DNA of 64,000 bases from Nigrospora sphaerica (lineage: Eukaryota > Ascomycota > Sordariomycetes > Amphisphaeriales > Apiosporaceae): contig JAGVVL010000015.1 of NCBI GenBank assembly GCA_018287875.1, positions 3,472,001 to 3,536,000 on the forward strand, in the 5' to 3' direction. The translations under genes and the position numbers were made by a program. Below the pieces are notes generated by a model. The model searched no databases and was not told where the DNA came from. It saw only the letters and a program-made list of their open reading frames with translations. This document shows, in pieces, positions 54,885 through 64,000 of this stretch (its first letter is position 1; every line of letters begins with the position of its first letter).

Positions 54885-55579
54885 GCCGAGGGGCGACCGG
54901 AAGAGGAAAGGGAGGTAAGCTAGTGCACAGGTGGCCGATGGCTTGTCAGGGCGATGAGGGCGTCAAGACGCCAGCGGAGGGGTGGTTGTCCCTGAATTGG
55001 TCATGTTTCCGCGACGCAAGTAAATACCACGTCCAACAAGGCCCAGACACAATAGCCAAGGTCCCTCCCAAGGACGCATACCCTCCTCCCGATCCACCCA
55101 CCTATGCCCCCTCGCCGGCCCGCCCTGACGGGCAGATCGGGCAGGAGAAGACACGACGGGGAGGCATAACCGGATCCAAGGACATAAGCCGACGAGGCTT
55201 TCCTCTCTGGCGTTTCTCGTGCACCTGCCGCATTTGTCTACTTTCACGATACTTGCCGTCCGCAAGCACGATCTGCATCACCGCGCATGAGCGGTTTCTT
55301 GCCGTGTTTGCACGGTTTCCGCTCTTTTGGCGACGTCTTGGCACAAATTGTCGGTTACGGAACATGGACGGGGGAACTCTGTAGTGAGACGTGGTACGAA
55401 CACCCGAGCGATGGATTTCCAAAGACAAGTGTTTTCATACCGTGCTCCACCTACCGCCGCAGTAATCGGTAGCGACAACGACTTGGAACAGTGAGACATA
55501 ATCCGTTATCACCATCATACCTCATAACGCTAAATAACTACAGCCAAGACGCGTCGACGCCCCTTACCCCGTTGACGCG
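54885..55579. other. Convergent intergenic region
   Basis: 0.7 kb between convergent TPR and subtilase genes. No conserved feature. Confidence 0.45.
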
Positions 55580-58497
55580 TCATCGCGCAGCCGCCGGGGC
55601 CGTAGCCTCCGCCGCCGCCGGTGTCGCCGTCGCGTTCGTCGGCGCTTCGTAGCGCACGACGAAGGGCACCGTCTCGATGACGTCCCAGTCGGCGTCGACG
55701 GCGGCGTCGCCAAAGACGCGCAGGGCGCTGGCGACGAGGCGGTAGGCGCCGGCGGGCAGGACGGTGCCGTCGGCGAGCAGGCCCTGGAAGTAGGCGCGCT
55801 GTTCGCCGCGGGCCACAAAGGTCTGCGGGTAGCCGGCGAGGGGGCCGAGGGCCGGGCGGCCCGTCGGCGTCTTTTGCTGGTTCCGGGAGGAATCGCCGAG
55901 CGCCACGACGTCGACGTGCAGCGCCCGCGGCCCCACGACGGGCGCCAGCAGGAAGTTGGGCGTCGTCGCCTCGTCGGGCACGTTGACCGGGTCCGCGTTC
56001 GGGTTGTTGAGGTACGGCAGCCGCGCCGGGTCCGGCACCGGCACCGTATACGTCCCGTTGGCCGCCGCCGGCGACCCGAAGTTGGCGAGGTAGCTCGTCT
56101 CGCCCAGCAGCACCGGCGTCGCGCGCATCGAGCCCACCACGCCGAGGTACGGCAGCACGAGGCGCTCCTCGGCGTCGCCGCGCGTGCCGTTGATGGCCAC
56201 GTAGCCGCTGTACACCGGCAGCAGCGTCGCGTTGAGCCCGGCCGGCGGCGTCACCGTCACCGTCACCTCGGCGGCGGCGCCGGCCGGCACCGTGACCGTC
56301 TCGGGGTCGAAGCGCAGCTCGGCCCACGTCGCCGCCGCCGGGTTGGGGAAGCCGCCCTTGATGGGCCGCTCGGCGCCGGGCACCATGGCGTACTGCGTGG
56401 CGGACCGCAGGTGGCTGAGCCGGTACGTCGCCGCCTCGGCGCCCGTGTTGGCGATGGAGAAGCGGTGCTCGCCGACAAAGTGCTCCGTGTCGTTGGCGCT
56501 CAGCACGTGCGTGCTCAGCACCGTCTGCGTGAACGCCGCGTCGTACGCCTGCACCATGCCGGCGCCCTGCTGGGCCACCGGCGCCAGGAGGCCCGGGTAC
56601 GTCTGCGTGCCGTCGAACCAGATGTTGGGTTTGGCCGTGCCCGCCAGAAGCCGGAGCAGCAAGTCCGTGTCCTTGACGGAGCCGCGGGCCTCGCCGAGGA
56701 GCGCCAACACAGCGGAAACCAAGGGGCAGGCTGTGTTCGTGTTAGCCCGAGTCTTTCTCTATGGGAAACGGGGATAAGCTCACCCATCGAAGTGCCCGTC
56801 ATGATGCGATAGCCGCCGAGGGCCATGGGGAATGTCGACAAGATCTTGCCACCCGGAGCCGTCACCTCGGGTACGGTAGCAAGCTCCCACGTCGGGCCCC
56901 AGCTCGAAAAGGTGCCCATGTAGCCGCCAGTTTCCCGGTCCTCGAGCTCCATTAACGTCGTGGCGTTCGCCTCGGGACCAGGGACCGTCACGGACACCTT
57001 GGCGCCCTGGCTAAGGGCGTCGAGCCACGCCGCACCCTGGAAGGGCGCCACGCTAATGACTCCCTGGATGCCATCTACGTAAATATACTGCTCCTCGAAC
57101 GTGTTGTTGCCCGGCACGATGTAGGCCATGTACTTGCCGCCCTTGTCGGCGATGTTCTGGCCCTGGTCGATGGGGTAGCAGCGCGTCTTGCGCACGTCGG
57201 GGACGCGCAGCAGCACCAGCTTATCCGACAGGTCGGGCGTGTCGTCGGGCAGCGGACCGCACGCGTTGTTGGCGGGCGTGCCCTCGCCGCCCACGGCCCA
57301 GAGGGCCAGCGTCGTCTCGCGGGGAAAGGCCGGCGTGCCGGCGAGGTAGCCGAACCGAAGGGCCTCGGCCGCCGGCGCGACGGTATACGACGTGTTTCCT
57401 CCGGACGACGACAACGACGACGAGACGGCATACTCGCCCTCGGCGACGAAGATGGGGAACACGGAGTTCTGCACGGCGCCGACGCCCACGGCGCCGCGCG
57501 CGCCTGCCGGCGTCGAGGCGGAAAAGAGACCCGAACCGCCCTCGTTGCCGGCCGCGAGCACGACGGGCACGCCGGCGGCGACGATGCGCGAGGCGACGAG
57601 GGCCCAGGGGTCGTCGGACCAGCCGCTGAGGTCGCCGTCGGAGCACGAGATGATGTCGTTGCCGTCCTCGAAGGCCCGGATGAAGGCGGCAATGAGGACG
57701 TCGGTCGTGGCCTTGGCCGGGCAGCCCCAGGCGCGGTAGGCGGCCAGCTTGACGCCCGGGGCGGCGCCGGTGAAGTTGTAGGCGTTGCCGCGCAGCTGGG
57801 CGGCGATGGTGCCGGCGACGTGGGTTCCGTGGCCGACGCAGTCATCGTAGGGGTCCGAGTCCGGCGTCGGCAACCCCGGCGGCGAGTAGTTGTCGCCCGT
57901 GAAGTCCCAGCCCTTCTCGACCAGGCAGCCGGGCCCGAAGCAGCCGCCCAGCGCAGGGTGCGTGTAGTCGATGCCGCTGTCGACGAGGGCGATGCGGAAG
58001 CCCTTGCCCGTGAAGCCCCGCGCGTGCAGCCGGTCGATCTGCGTCATCAGGTGCGGCGAGAAGCGGTCGGCCTGGGCGCCGGGCACGTCGCGGCGGTCCA
58101 GCGACGGCGGCTCAGCGGGAGAAGAAAGGGCCCCGCCGGGCACGTCGTGGGGGGCCAGCTTGCCCATGTCAAGGGCGACGGTGCGCAGGGGCCAGACGGC
58201 GCGCGCGTCGGCCTTCGTTTGCAGCGCCGCGAGCAGGTCGGCGTGGTCGCCGGCCGTCGCGTTGGGCACGCGGAACGAGGCCCCGTGAAAGAGAGCGCTG
58301 CCGGCCAGGTCCATGCGGTGCTCGGCCGTGATGCCGTGGTCGTGCGCGAGCCGGGCGTAGAAGGCGGCCGGGCTGTCGCCCTCGGCGAGCTCGACGATGT
58401 AGGCGCCCGCCACCTCGTCGGCGGCCGTGGCCGCGGTCGCGCCCGCGGCCGCCGCGCCGAGCAGGGCGGCGCACACGCTGCGACTGGTGATTCTCAT
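55580..58497 (-). CDS. Secreted subtilisin-like serine protease (S8A, large multidomain)
   Basis: Secreted endopeptidase. Two exons, 58497-56784 and 56730-55580, 53-bp intron, 954 aa. A signal peptide (residues 1 to about 25, Ala-rich) is followed by an I9-type propeptide (GAYIVELAEG...). The catalytic triad is Asp173 in LVDSGIDYTHP, His223 in GHGTHVAGT and Ser570 in GTSMACP; the intron falls inside the GTSM|A motif. The oxyanion Asn is in VVLAAGNEGG. A protease-associated (PA) insertion of about 130 residues lies between the Asn and Ser motifs. The C-terminal third is a beta-rich Fn3-like region (WAELRFDPETVTVPAGAAAE), as in Vpr/C5a-type subtilases. Many N-x-S/T sites fit secretion. Likely extracellular protein degradation; a narrower substrate cannot be inferred. 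Confidence 0.94.
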
Positions 58498-59960
58498 GGT
58501 GACCGGTTGGTTACTGCTGTCCCCGCAAAGAGACTGGACCTCGAAACCTGAGGCCAGACATGACGAGGCTCGTGGTCGCCGGGCACCGAGGGCTCAAATA
58601 GTCGTTTCTGGGACGTTGGCCATCTGGCGATCCCCCGAGACGGCCAGGGTTCAATAGCGGGTTTTCGGAGGTGACCCCTGGTGTCACGGTTCGACACGAG
58701 GCTCGGCGCGCTTGGCAACGGCTGGGGCCTCTCGGGCTGGGCCGGCCAGCCGCGCAGGTTCGGGAAAGAAAGCAATCGTCGCCATGCTGTCGAGGTTTGG
58801 CTGGGGTGGCTGGTGTTGCATTCCGTGGGAATACGAGTGTCCCCCACAAGACCAAGTGGGTGGGGTTTTTTGTAGGTACAGCCAGGCACGCCCGGGGACA
58901 AATCACGGGTTCCTCCAGCACCAACGACTGCTCTAACAGGCAGTATCATGTGCTACTACGTACCCACGATTGGGTACATGGATGTACCTATGTCGATCGA
59001 TACAGCGCCTCGGCCGCTTTTCCCCCCGCTGCCATGTGGGGACCCCTTGCATGAAAACCCAATTTACACCTACTATGTACGGAGATGTCCTCCCGGCACT
59101 CTGGAATACGCGGCGAAAGAGACGGAACAACATGGAGGCCAAGACGGGGCGGGAAACGCGCTCTGCTCGGTACCTATTTTGGGGTCCCCGTTCTTCGGCA
59201 GCTTTCTACCCTGCGTTACGAGCTAGCGTGCCTCAACACCTCTCACGCGTCGGCCGCCGCGGTAGTTCGACCCCGGAGCTCCGGGTGCGTACCATGGATA
59301 CAGCCTGCGCAAATGGAAAAGGCCGGCCCGCAGTGGAGGCTGGGCGGCTGGTGATGGGGGCAGTCATGGCTGCTGGCAGACAGTAGGCTTTTTTGGTATT
59401 GGCTGACTCCCGCACTTCGCTGCCCAAGATGCCCCTCGAAAGATGGCGCGTATCTCAAAAATTGGCGGCCATCGAGCAAGCCTGCGGACTCCGTTTCAGA
59501 GCTCGGTTTCCGTAGCCATGTATTCCAACCCATGACTGCATTACCTTAGCCTCTGGAACGAACTATTGGGCGGGGCCGTGCAGACGGCAAGGGACGCTCT
59601 AACGTACGATGACAGCTTACGACTATGCGGTCGAACACCCAAAAAGGCGCGGGCTAAACTGGGCCGCATCGGTGCGTGTGTCGTGGGATGACACGGTGCA
59701 GTTGCCTACGGACAATATCTGGTTGCCCGGAAACGACACGAACAGACATCGTAGGGGACGCAGGCGGTTTAGGGCACGCCATCTATCCGGTGACCGTGTG
59801 ATACTGAACTGTGGATGCCCTACTGCAAGACCCAAATACCGCGGTCCGCTCCCTCGTCTCCCATTGCCGTGCTCCTCTCCATAAATGCGGCATTCGCCGG
59901 CTGTTTCCAGGTGCAGTACGGTTCCTCTTTCTGTCTGTTGCGAGGACATGCTTCGCTGTC
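58498..59960. other. Intergenic region
   Basis: 1.5 kb between the subtilase start and the BCS1-like 3' end. Contains several GGTAC/GTACC-type palindromic bits (58956-58995) but no recognisable gene or RNA. Confidence 0.45.
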
Positions 59961-61571
59961 TTAACGCGAGGCCCTGTCGCCGTTTACTTCCTCGCCCATT
60001 TCCTTGCCACCTTCCTCAGAAGCATCCTCCCGGATTCCCTCGTGTCCAGCCTGGGCCGCGGCGCTGTGCATGGCAACCAGAGTGCGGAAGGCCTCGACGG
60101 CGGCGGCCGGGTCGCCCCGGTGGCCGAGGAGGAAGCCCTGGACCTGCGCGGGCGTAAAGCGACCGCCGGCGATGAGCTCGCCGAAGGTCTCGGCCCAGGC
60201 CGCGCGGGACGCCGGGTCGTCGCCGCCGCCGAGCATGCGCACAAACATGGCGCGCGCGGCCGCCGGCGTCATGTAGCCGAGGTAGACGTCGCTGTCGATG
60301 CGGCCGGGGCGCTTGAGGGCGGCGTCGAGGCGGTCCGGGTGGTTGGTCGTCATGATGACGATGCGGCCCTCCTGCGACGTGACGCCGTCGAGGGCGTTGA
60401 GGAGGCCCGAGAGCGTGCAGCCGCCGGCGCTGTGGTGGTGGCCGTGTTTTCCCGACCGGCTGTCCTCGCGTGGGCGTGGCATGGCCATGGCGTCAATGTC
60501 CTCGATTAGCACGATGGACCGGCTCTCGACCTCGCGCAGCATCGCCTGCAGCGCGTGGTCGCCGCCCACGCCCGGCAGCGACAGCATGTACAGCGGCAGC
60601 CGGAAAATGCCCGCGAGTGCCATCGACAGCGACGTCTTGCCCGTGCCCGGTGGGCCGTGGAACAGGTAACCGCGCCGGTACGGGATCCCCTGGGCGTAGT
60701 AGAACCGCCGCTCCGCCGGGTCCAAGTAGCGCCGCATGTCGGCCACGAGGCTCTTCTTGACGGCCTCGTCGAGGTGCACTGTGTCGATGTTACGGCTCAT
60801 GCGTTCATGCGCCCGGCTCCAGTAACCGTAATCGCTGGACATCATGTAGATCTTGATGGTTTCCGGCGTGTGCGTACCGGAGAACGACTTGCAGCGAGAG
60901 AGAAGCGACTGGATTGGTGCCACGCTCCAACCCAGGCATACGAGCTGCAGGCACTCTTCGTCACTGGGAGGAAGGGCCGGGAGGGAAGTAGAGTGACGCT
61001 TCCCGCTGCCAGTCATCCTGGGCAGCCGCAGGAAGAAGAGCCGCCGGTTGTGGACGAACCAAGTGTTTCGCAGACGGGGACTGTATGTGATGCCTCCCGG
61101 ATTGCTATCATCGTTCCATGGAGCGGCCATGGTCGGCTGTTTCGAGCGGTTCCTCAAGCCAATGATCGTCTCCAATTCGTTCTCAAGCTCCCGTTTTTGA
61201 TCAGCATGCTGTGACGAAGCCGACAGGACGCGGGATCCGCGCGAGGCCACGATTTGTGCCGTAAACCATCGGAGCACATCCGTTGCTAGGCGATCGCTAG
61301 ACTGTATGCTGACGGACGAGAGGAAGAACCCCGCCATACGTTGGCAGACTGTTGGACGGCCATTTGCGTATTTGGGCGAGAGCATGGGAAAAGCAAGACG
61401 GCCTCCCCAGAGCTTCAGGAGGCACAGGAAGACCACCAGGAAGATGGTGACGGTTCGATGTTGTCTTCGGACAAGATTTGTAACCCAGAGGTAGGTGTTG
61501 GGCCCGACGAGAGTGGCGAGAATGTCGTGAGGGGTGCGATGGGCCAGAAAAGCACGGATGCCCGTGTCCAT
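59961..61571 (-). CDS. BCS1-like mitochondrial AAA ATPase
   Basis: Membrane-anchored AAA+ chaperone of the BCS1 family; true Bcs1 translocates the Rieske protein into complex III, but fungi carry many paralogues of unknown role. Single exon, 536 aa; ATG at 61571 (the frame is open upstream without another ATG). A hydrophobic helix at about residues 40-57 (TVTIFLVVFLCLLKLWG) is followed by the BCS1 N-terminal domain. In the AAA module, Walker A GPPGTGKT is at 306-313 and Walker B is SIVLIEDIDAM; the MTTNHPDRLDAALKRPGRID motif includes the sensor Asn and Arg fingers. An insertion after Walker B (PRPREDSRSGKHGHHHSAGG) and an acidic C-terminal tail are seen, both common in BCS1-like paralogues. 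Because of these it is probably a paralogue rather than the Rieske chaperone. Confidence 0.88.
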   Translation of the reverse strand: MDTGIRAFLAHRTPHDILATLVGPNTYLWVTNLVRRQHRTVTIFLVVFLCLLKLWGGRLAFPMLSPKYANGRPTVCQRMAGFFLSSVSIQSSDRLATDVLRWFTAQIVASRGSRVLSASSQHADQKRELENELETIIGLRNRSKQPTMAAPWNDDSNPGGITYSPRLRNTWFVHNRRLFFLRLPRMTGSGKRHSTSLPALPPSDEECLQLVCLGWSVAPIQSLLSRCKSFSGTHTPETIKIYMMSSDYGYWSRAHERMSRNIDTVHLDEAVKKSLVADMRRYLDPAERRFYYAQGIPYRRGYLFHGPPGTGKTSLSMALAGIFRLPLYMLSLPGVGGDHALQAMLREVESRSIVLIEDIDAMAMPRPREDSRSGKHGHHHSAGGCTLSGLLNALDGVTSQEGRIVIMTTNHPDRLDAALKRPGRIDSDVYLGYMTPAAARAMFVRMLGGGDDPASRAAWAETFGELIAGGRFTPAQVQGFLLGHRGDPAAAVEAFRTLVAMHSAAAQAGHEGIREDASEEGGKEMGEEVNGDRASR

Positions 61572-62487
61572 GGCGGCTGTCGTGATGCTTACAGTTCCGG
61601 GGTTGAGGCAGAGAGACCGCGGCCAATGGAAGCGTGGGATCAAACGGATATGATGGCACACTTCTGGAGCTATTTATGAGTCCAGAACTACGGCCGATTG
61701 CGTGTGCTCCTCCGTTTGACTGTTCGACAAGAGGGTTCTGAGGGATTCTATTATCATGGTGATTTGATCCTGTTTGCTTTGTTTACCTCGCGATACGTTC
61801 AATCAGAGCGCCGTCTTTCATGCCCTGCGCCGCACAACAAGGTCTCCATTTGTTTACAAAGCCGACAGCATCCTTGAGGGGCGTTGGAAAGACAGCCTTC
61901 GATTCAAACGGAGAATACCCCCATGGCGGACTGGTTGAAGCGTGCCGTGGATGGTATGACAGAACGTGGCGCTTCAACGAGTTATGATCGAAGGTCTAAG
62001 GACGGCGCGGGAAACCGATAGATGTTTGTGACGGAAATTCGTTTTACTAGACTCTACCATATCCTTACTAAGTGATCCACGACAGATATGTTGTTTGCTG
62101 CCTTACTGCAGGTTCACCCGCCAACCTCTTTCCTGAGATATATCGGATTGGTGTTCAATGGAAAATAGTCAGCGGGGATGGGCTGGCACGGCCACTCTTG
62201 GGAAGCCCTGCACCGCCGTCAATGAGGCGGCAGCCGAAACAGTGAAGGGTGTACTCCTTGTCAACGGAGACTTGAGCTTGGGTCTTAATGCCCATTTAAT
62301 GTTGGCTACGGCACGTTGCTCATGGATTATAACAGCAAAGTCGTTCTCCATCCATATCGCCCGTTTCTTTAGCGTTGTCACTCACCTCAACACCAACAAG
62401 TGGAGCAACTTTGTCACGATCCACCACCTATGTCCATTTTCTTCATAACATAGGATACGATCACAGTTTTCAACATCTCAACAACTG
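61572..62487. other. Intergenic region
   Basis: 0.9 kb, comparatively AT-rich, between the BCS1-like promoter and the tRNA. No gene is recognised. Confidence 0.45.
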
Positions 62488-62571
62488 CCCGGTTAGCTCA
62501 ATCGGTAGAGCGTGAGACTCTTAGCGAACTTCGCCATCTCAAGGTTGCGGGTTCGACCCCCGCATTGGGCT
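62488..62571 (+). tRNA. tRNA-Lys (CUU) with 12-nt intron
   Basis: Cloverleaf reads directly: acceptor arm GCCCGGT/ATTGGGC with two G-U pairs, D-loop TAGCTCAATCGGTAGAGC, anticodon stem TGAGA/TCTCA with anticodon CTT after C-T, and T-arm with GGTTCGACCC. A 12-base intron (62524-62535, GCGAACTTCGCC) sits at the canonical position after base 37. A T-rich stretch downstream (62609-62616) could serve as Pol III terminator. Confidence 0.95.
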
Positions 62572-62774
62572 CAATTCCCGATGCATCTCAGTAACTGAGA
62601 TAAATCCTTCTCTTTTTGCTCTTCTTCTTCCTACACAAAACTGCGATGCCCGGTTCATGATATCGGTGGGCTGGTGAATGAAGTCTTTGCTTGGCTCGTT
62701 GAGATTGGCTCGACGAGTGATGTTATTGTTTTTTTACTTGCGTAGCTCGAAACTACAGTACGGGTTGCCAGCAG

Positions 62775-63605
62775 TTATCGGCCCTTCCACCGGATCTTGC
62801 CCGCCCACTTGGCGAACTGCACAACGTCGTCCTGCTCGAGCAGCCGGTCCACCGTGTAGTAGTAGCGTGCGAGGTCCTCGTGGGATGCGAAGTTGTGAAC
62901 GAAGGTATGACAGGCGCGGCAGAGCCAGGCGACGTTCTGCAGGTCTTCCTCGCGGTGCCAGCCGCGCTTAACAGCCTTGGCATGCACGAAGCGCGGAATC
63001 AGGTGGTGGTAAGTGAGCGGGACCCAGTCCCGGCCGCACAGCTCGCAGCCGTCGGCCTGGTCCTTGGTGGCGCTTGGCGGCGGCGGGGCCGTCGCCAGCG
63101 CTGTGACGAAAGCCGTGAGCACGGGGGCGAGGAACTCGTTGACGCCCTGCGAAGCCTCATTGGTGATGCCGTAGGCGCCCAGCGAGTCGGGCACCGAGGG
63201 CGCCAGAGACGGCAGCAGAGCGGCGGCGTCGTGACCCGTCAGCGGCAGGGCGTAGCGCGCCTGGAGGTCGCCGTCGCGGGCCCAGGCGTGGTAGTCCAGC
63301 GTCTTGAGCTCCTCGGGTAGGCTCTCGAAGGTGTCGCCGGCGAGGTAGTCGATGAAGTCGGCAAAGTCCTCGGCGTCATTGTGTTTCTCGGGCCCCGCCG
63401 CCGACTGGGGGGTCTCAGGCTCGAGCGGTTCGGCGGGCTGGGCTTCTTCTGCCTGCTGCCGCCGCGACGCTGTCGCCTTGGGTTTGGCTTTGGCGCGCCG
63501 GCGGGGCTTGGGCTGTGGCCTGCGGACCTTGTCAATCAGCACTGTGGCCAGGCAGTCCCGGAAGAGGTCAAAGTTCCTCTGCTGCTCGCTAGGCACGCCG
63601 ACCAT
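62775..63605 (-). CDS. HNH-motif domain protein, unknown role
   Basis: Single exon, 276 aa; ATG at 63605 is chosen because upstream codons in frame lack another ATG close to conserved text. The C-terminal 90 residues contain an HNH-endonuclease-like zinc fold: CELCGRDWVPLTYHHLIPRF, then LQNVAWLCRACHTFVHNFAS; that is, C-x2-C, the H-H catalytic pair, and C-x2-C-H. The N-terminal half is basic and low complexity (KPRRRAKAKPKATASRR), which fits nuclear localisation and DNA contact. Similar fungal proteins are uncharacterised; nuclease activity is plausible from the HNH pattern but not shown. It lies 204 bp downstream of the tRNA gene, on the opposite strand. Confidence 0.82.
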   Translation of the reverse strand: MVGVPSEQQRNFDLFRDCLATVLIDKVRRPQPKPRRRAKAKPKATASRRQQAEEAQPAEPLEPETPQSAAGPEKHNDAEDFADFIDYLAGDTFESLPEELKTLDYHAWARDGDLQARYALPLTGHDAAALLPSLAPSVPDSLGAYGITNEASQGVNEFLAPVLTAFVTALATAPPPPSATKDQADGCELCGRDWVPLTYHHLIPRFVHAKAVKRGWHREEDLQNVAWLCRACHTFVHNFASHEDLARYYYTVDRLLEQDDVVQFAKWAGKIRWKGR

Positions 63606-64000
63606 GATGGCGCAAATCCGTAAGGAATGACGAAGCTGCTGCAGAAGGGTGGAAAGGGATGGAGGGACGGGTGGCGCTTGCAAGACCTGAGAGGCGGACC
63701 GGGATCTCCGAGTTGGGCGAGTGGGAAACGGGCGTGGGAGGCTGTTCGTCTACCTGCCATTCATCTATTCATCGCATACTTTTGGTAACCATTGCTTCCA
63801 GAAGCCGTTGGTGAACGGGCAGCGCTTGTACCTAAAAAGGTAATGGGGTAGCGCCTACCTTGGCGAGCAGGCCCCCTTCCTCCCAGCATCCGCCTCGTCC
63901 CTCGCATCCCTCGTTCGTACCTGCCGCCGTTTAGCTATCTGAGAGGACCTGATACGATGTAGGAAGACTCGTGACGTAAGGCCTACCGCACAACAATAAC
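63606..64000. other. Window-terminal upstream region
   Basis: Promoter region of the HNH gene. No further gene is seen up to the window end. Confidence 0.4.

Overview
The window is nuclear DNA of a filamentous ascomycete, most likely a Sordariomycete. The signs are: GC-rich third codon positions, short introns (about 50-155 bp) with GTAAGT/GTGAGT-type donors, fungus-only families (Zn(II)2Cys6 regulator, fungal rhodopsin-domain protein, DUF3292, fungal NACHT/STAND protein), a dispersed intron-bearing tRNA-Lys, and RIP-like mutation of a retroelement. Species cannot be named from sequence alone.

Layout. 1-34.3 kb is an ordinary gene-bearing arm. It holds a partial Zn-cluster regulator divergent from an MFS anion permease; an epoxide-hydrolase-like enzyme; a NACHT NLR-like protein; a cytochrome P450; a rhodopsin-domain membrane protein; protein-L-isoaspartate methyltransferase with a poly-Asp insert; a Bsd2/Ndfip-type Rsp5 adaptor; a Cbp6/UQCC2-like complex III assembly factor; the mitochondrial citrate carrier; a conserved low-complexity protein; phosphomannose isomerase; and a DUF3292 membrane protein. 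Exons were joined by reading splice sites, and joins were checked for frame and family conservation.

34.3-51.1 kb is a gene-poor accessory block and the interesting part. A family of small putative four-TM proteins, with acidic/Pro-Ala-rich N-termini, is present in at least three tandem damaged copies (A, B, C). Copy A is split by a nested insertion: a solo LTR (5-bp duplication CGTAG) that itself carries a full-length Tad/I-like LINE (14-bp near-perfect duplication). The LINE has two ORFs overlapping at ATGAATAG, a 696-bp tandem duplication near its 5' end, and 23 premature stops, all TAA/TAG and none TGA, with no frameshift, which is the expected RIP footprint. Copy C carries a separate 139-bp TG...CA element with its own CTGGG duplication. 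In all three copies the fourth hydrophobic segment lies in the -1 frame relative to the third. On the minus strand nearby is a membrane-anchored protein with duplicated PPPY-bearing segments.

51.1-64 kb returns to ordinary genes: acyl-CoA thioesterase, a TPR protein, a secreted subtilase, a BCS1-like AAA ATPase, tRNA-Lys(CUU) and an HNH-motif protein.

Functional links are loose. Citrate carrier and Cbp6-like factor are both mitochondrial housekeeping. Regulator, MFS, hydrolase and P450 could be remnants of a catabolic or secondary-metabolite neighbourhood, but nothing here proves co-regulation.
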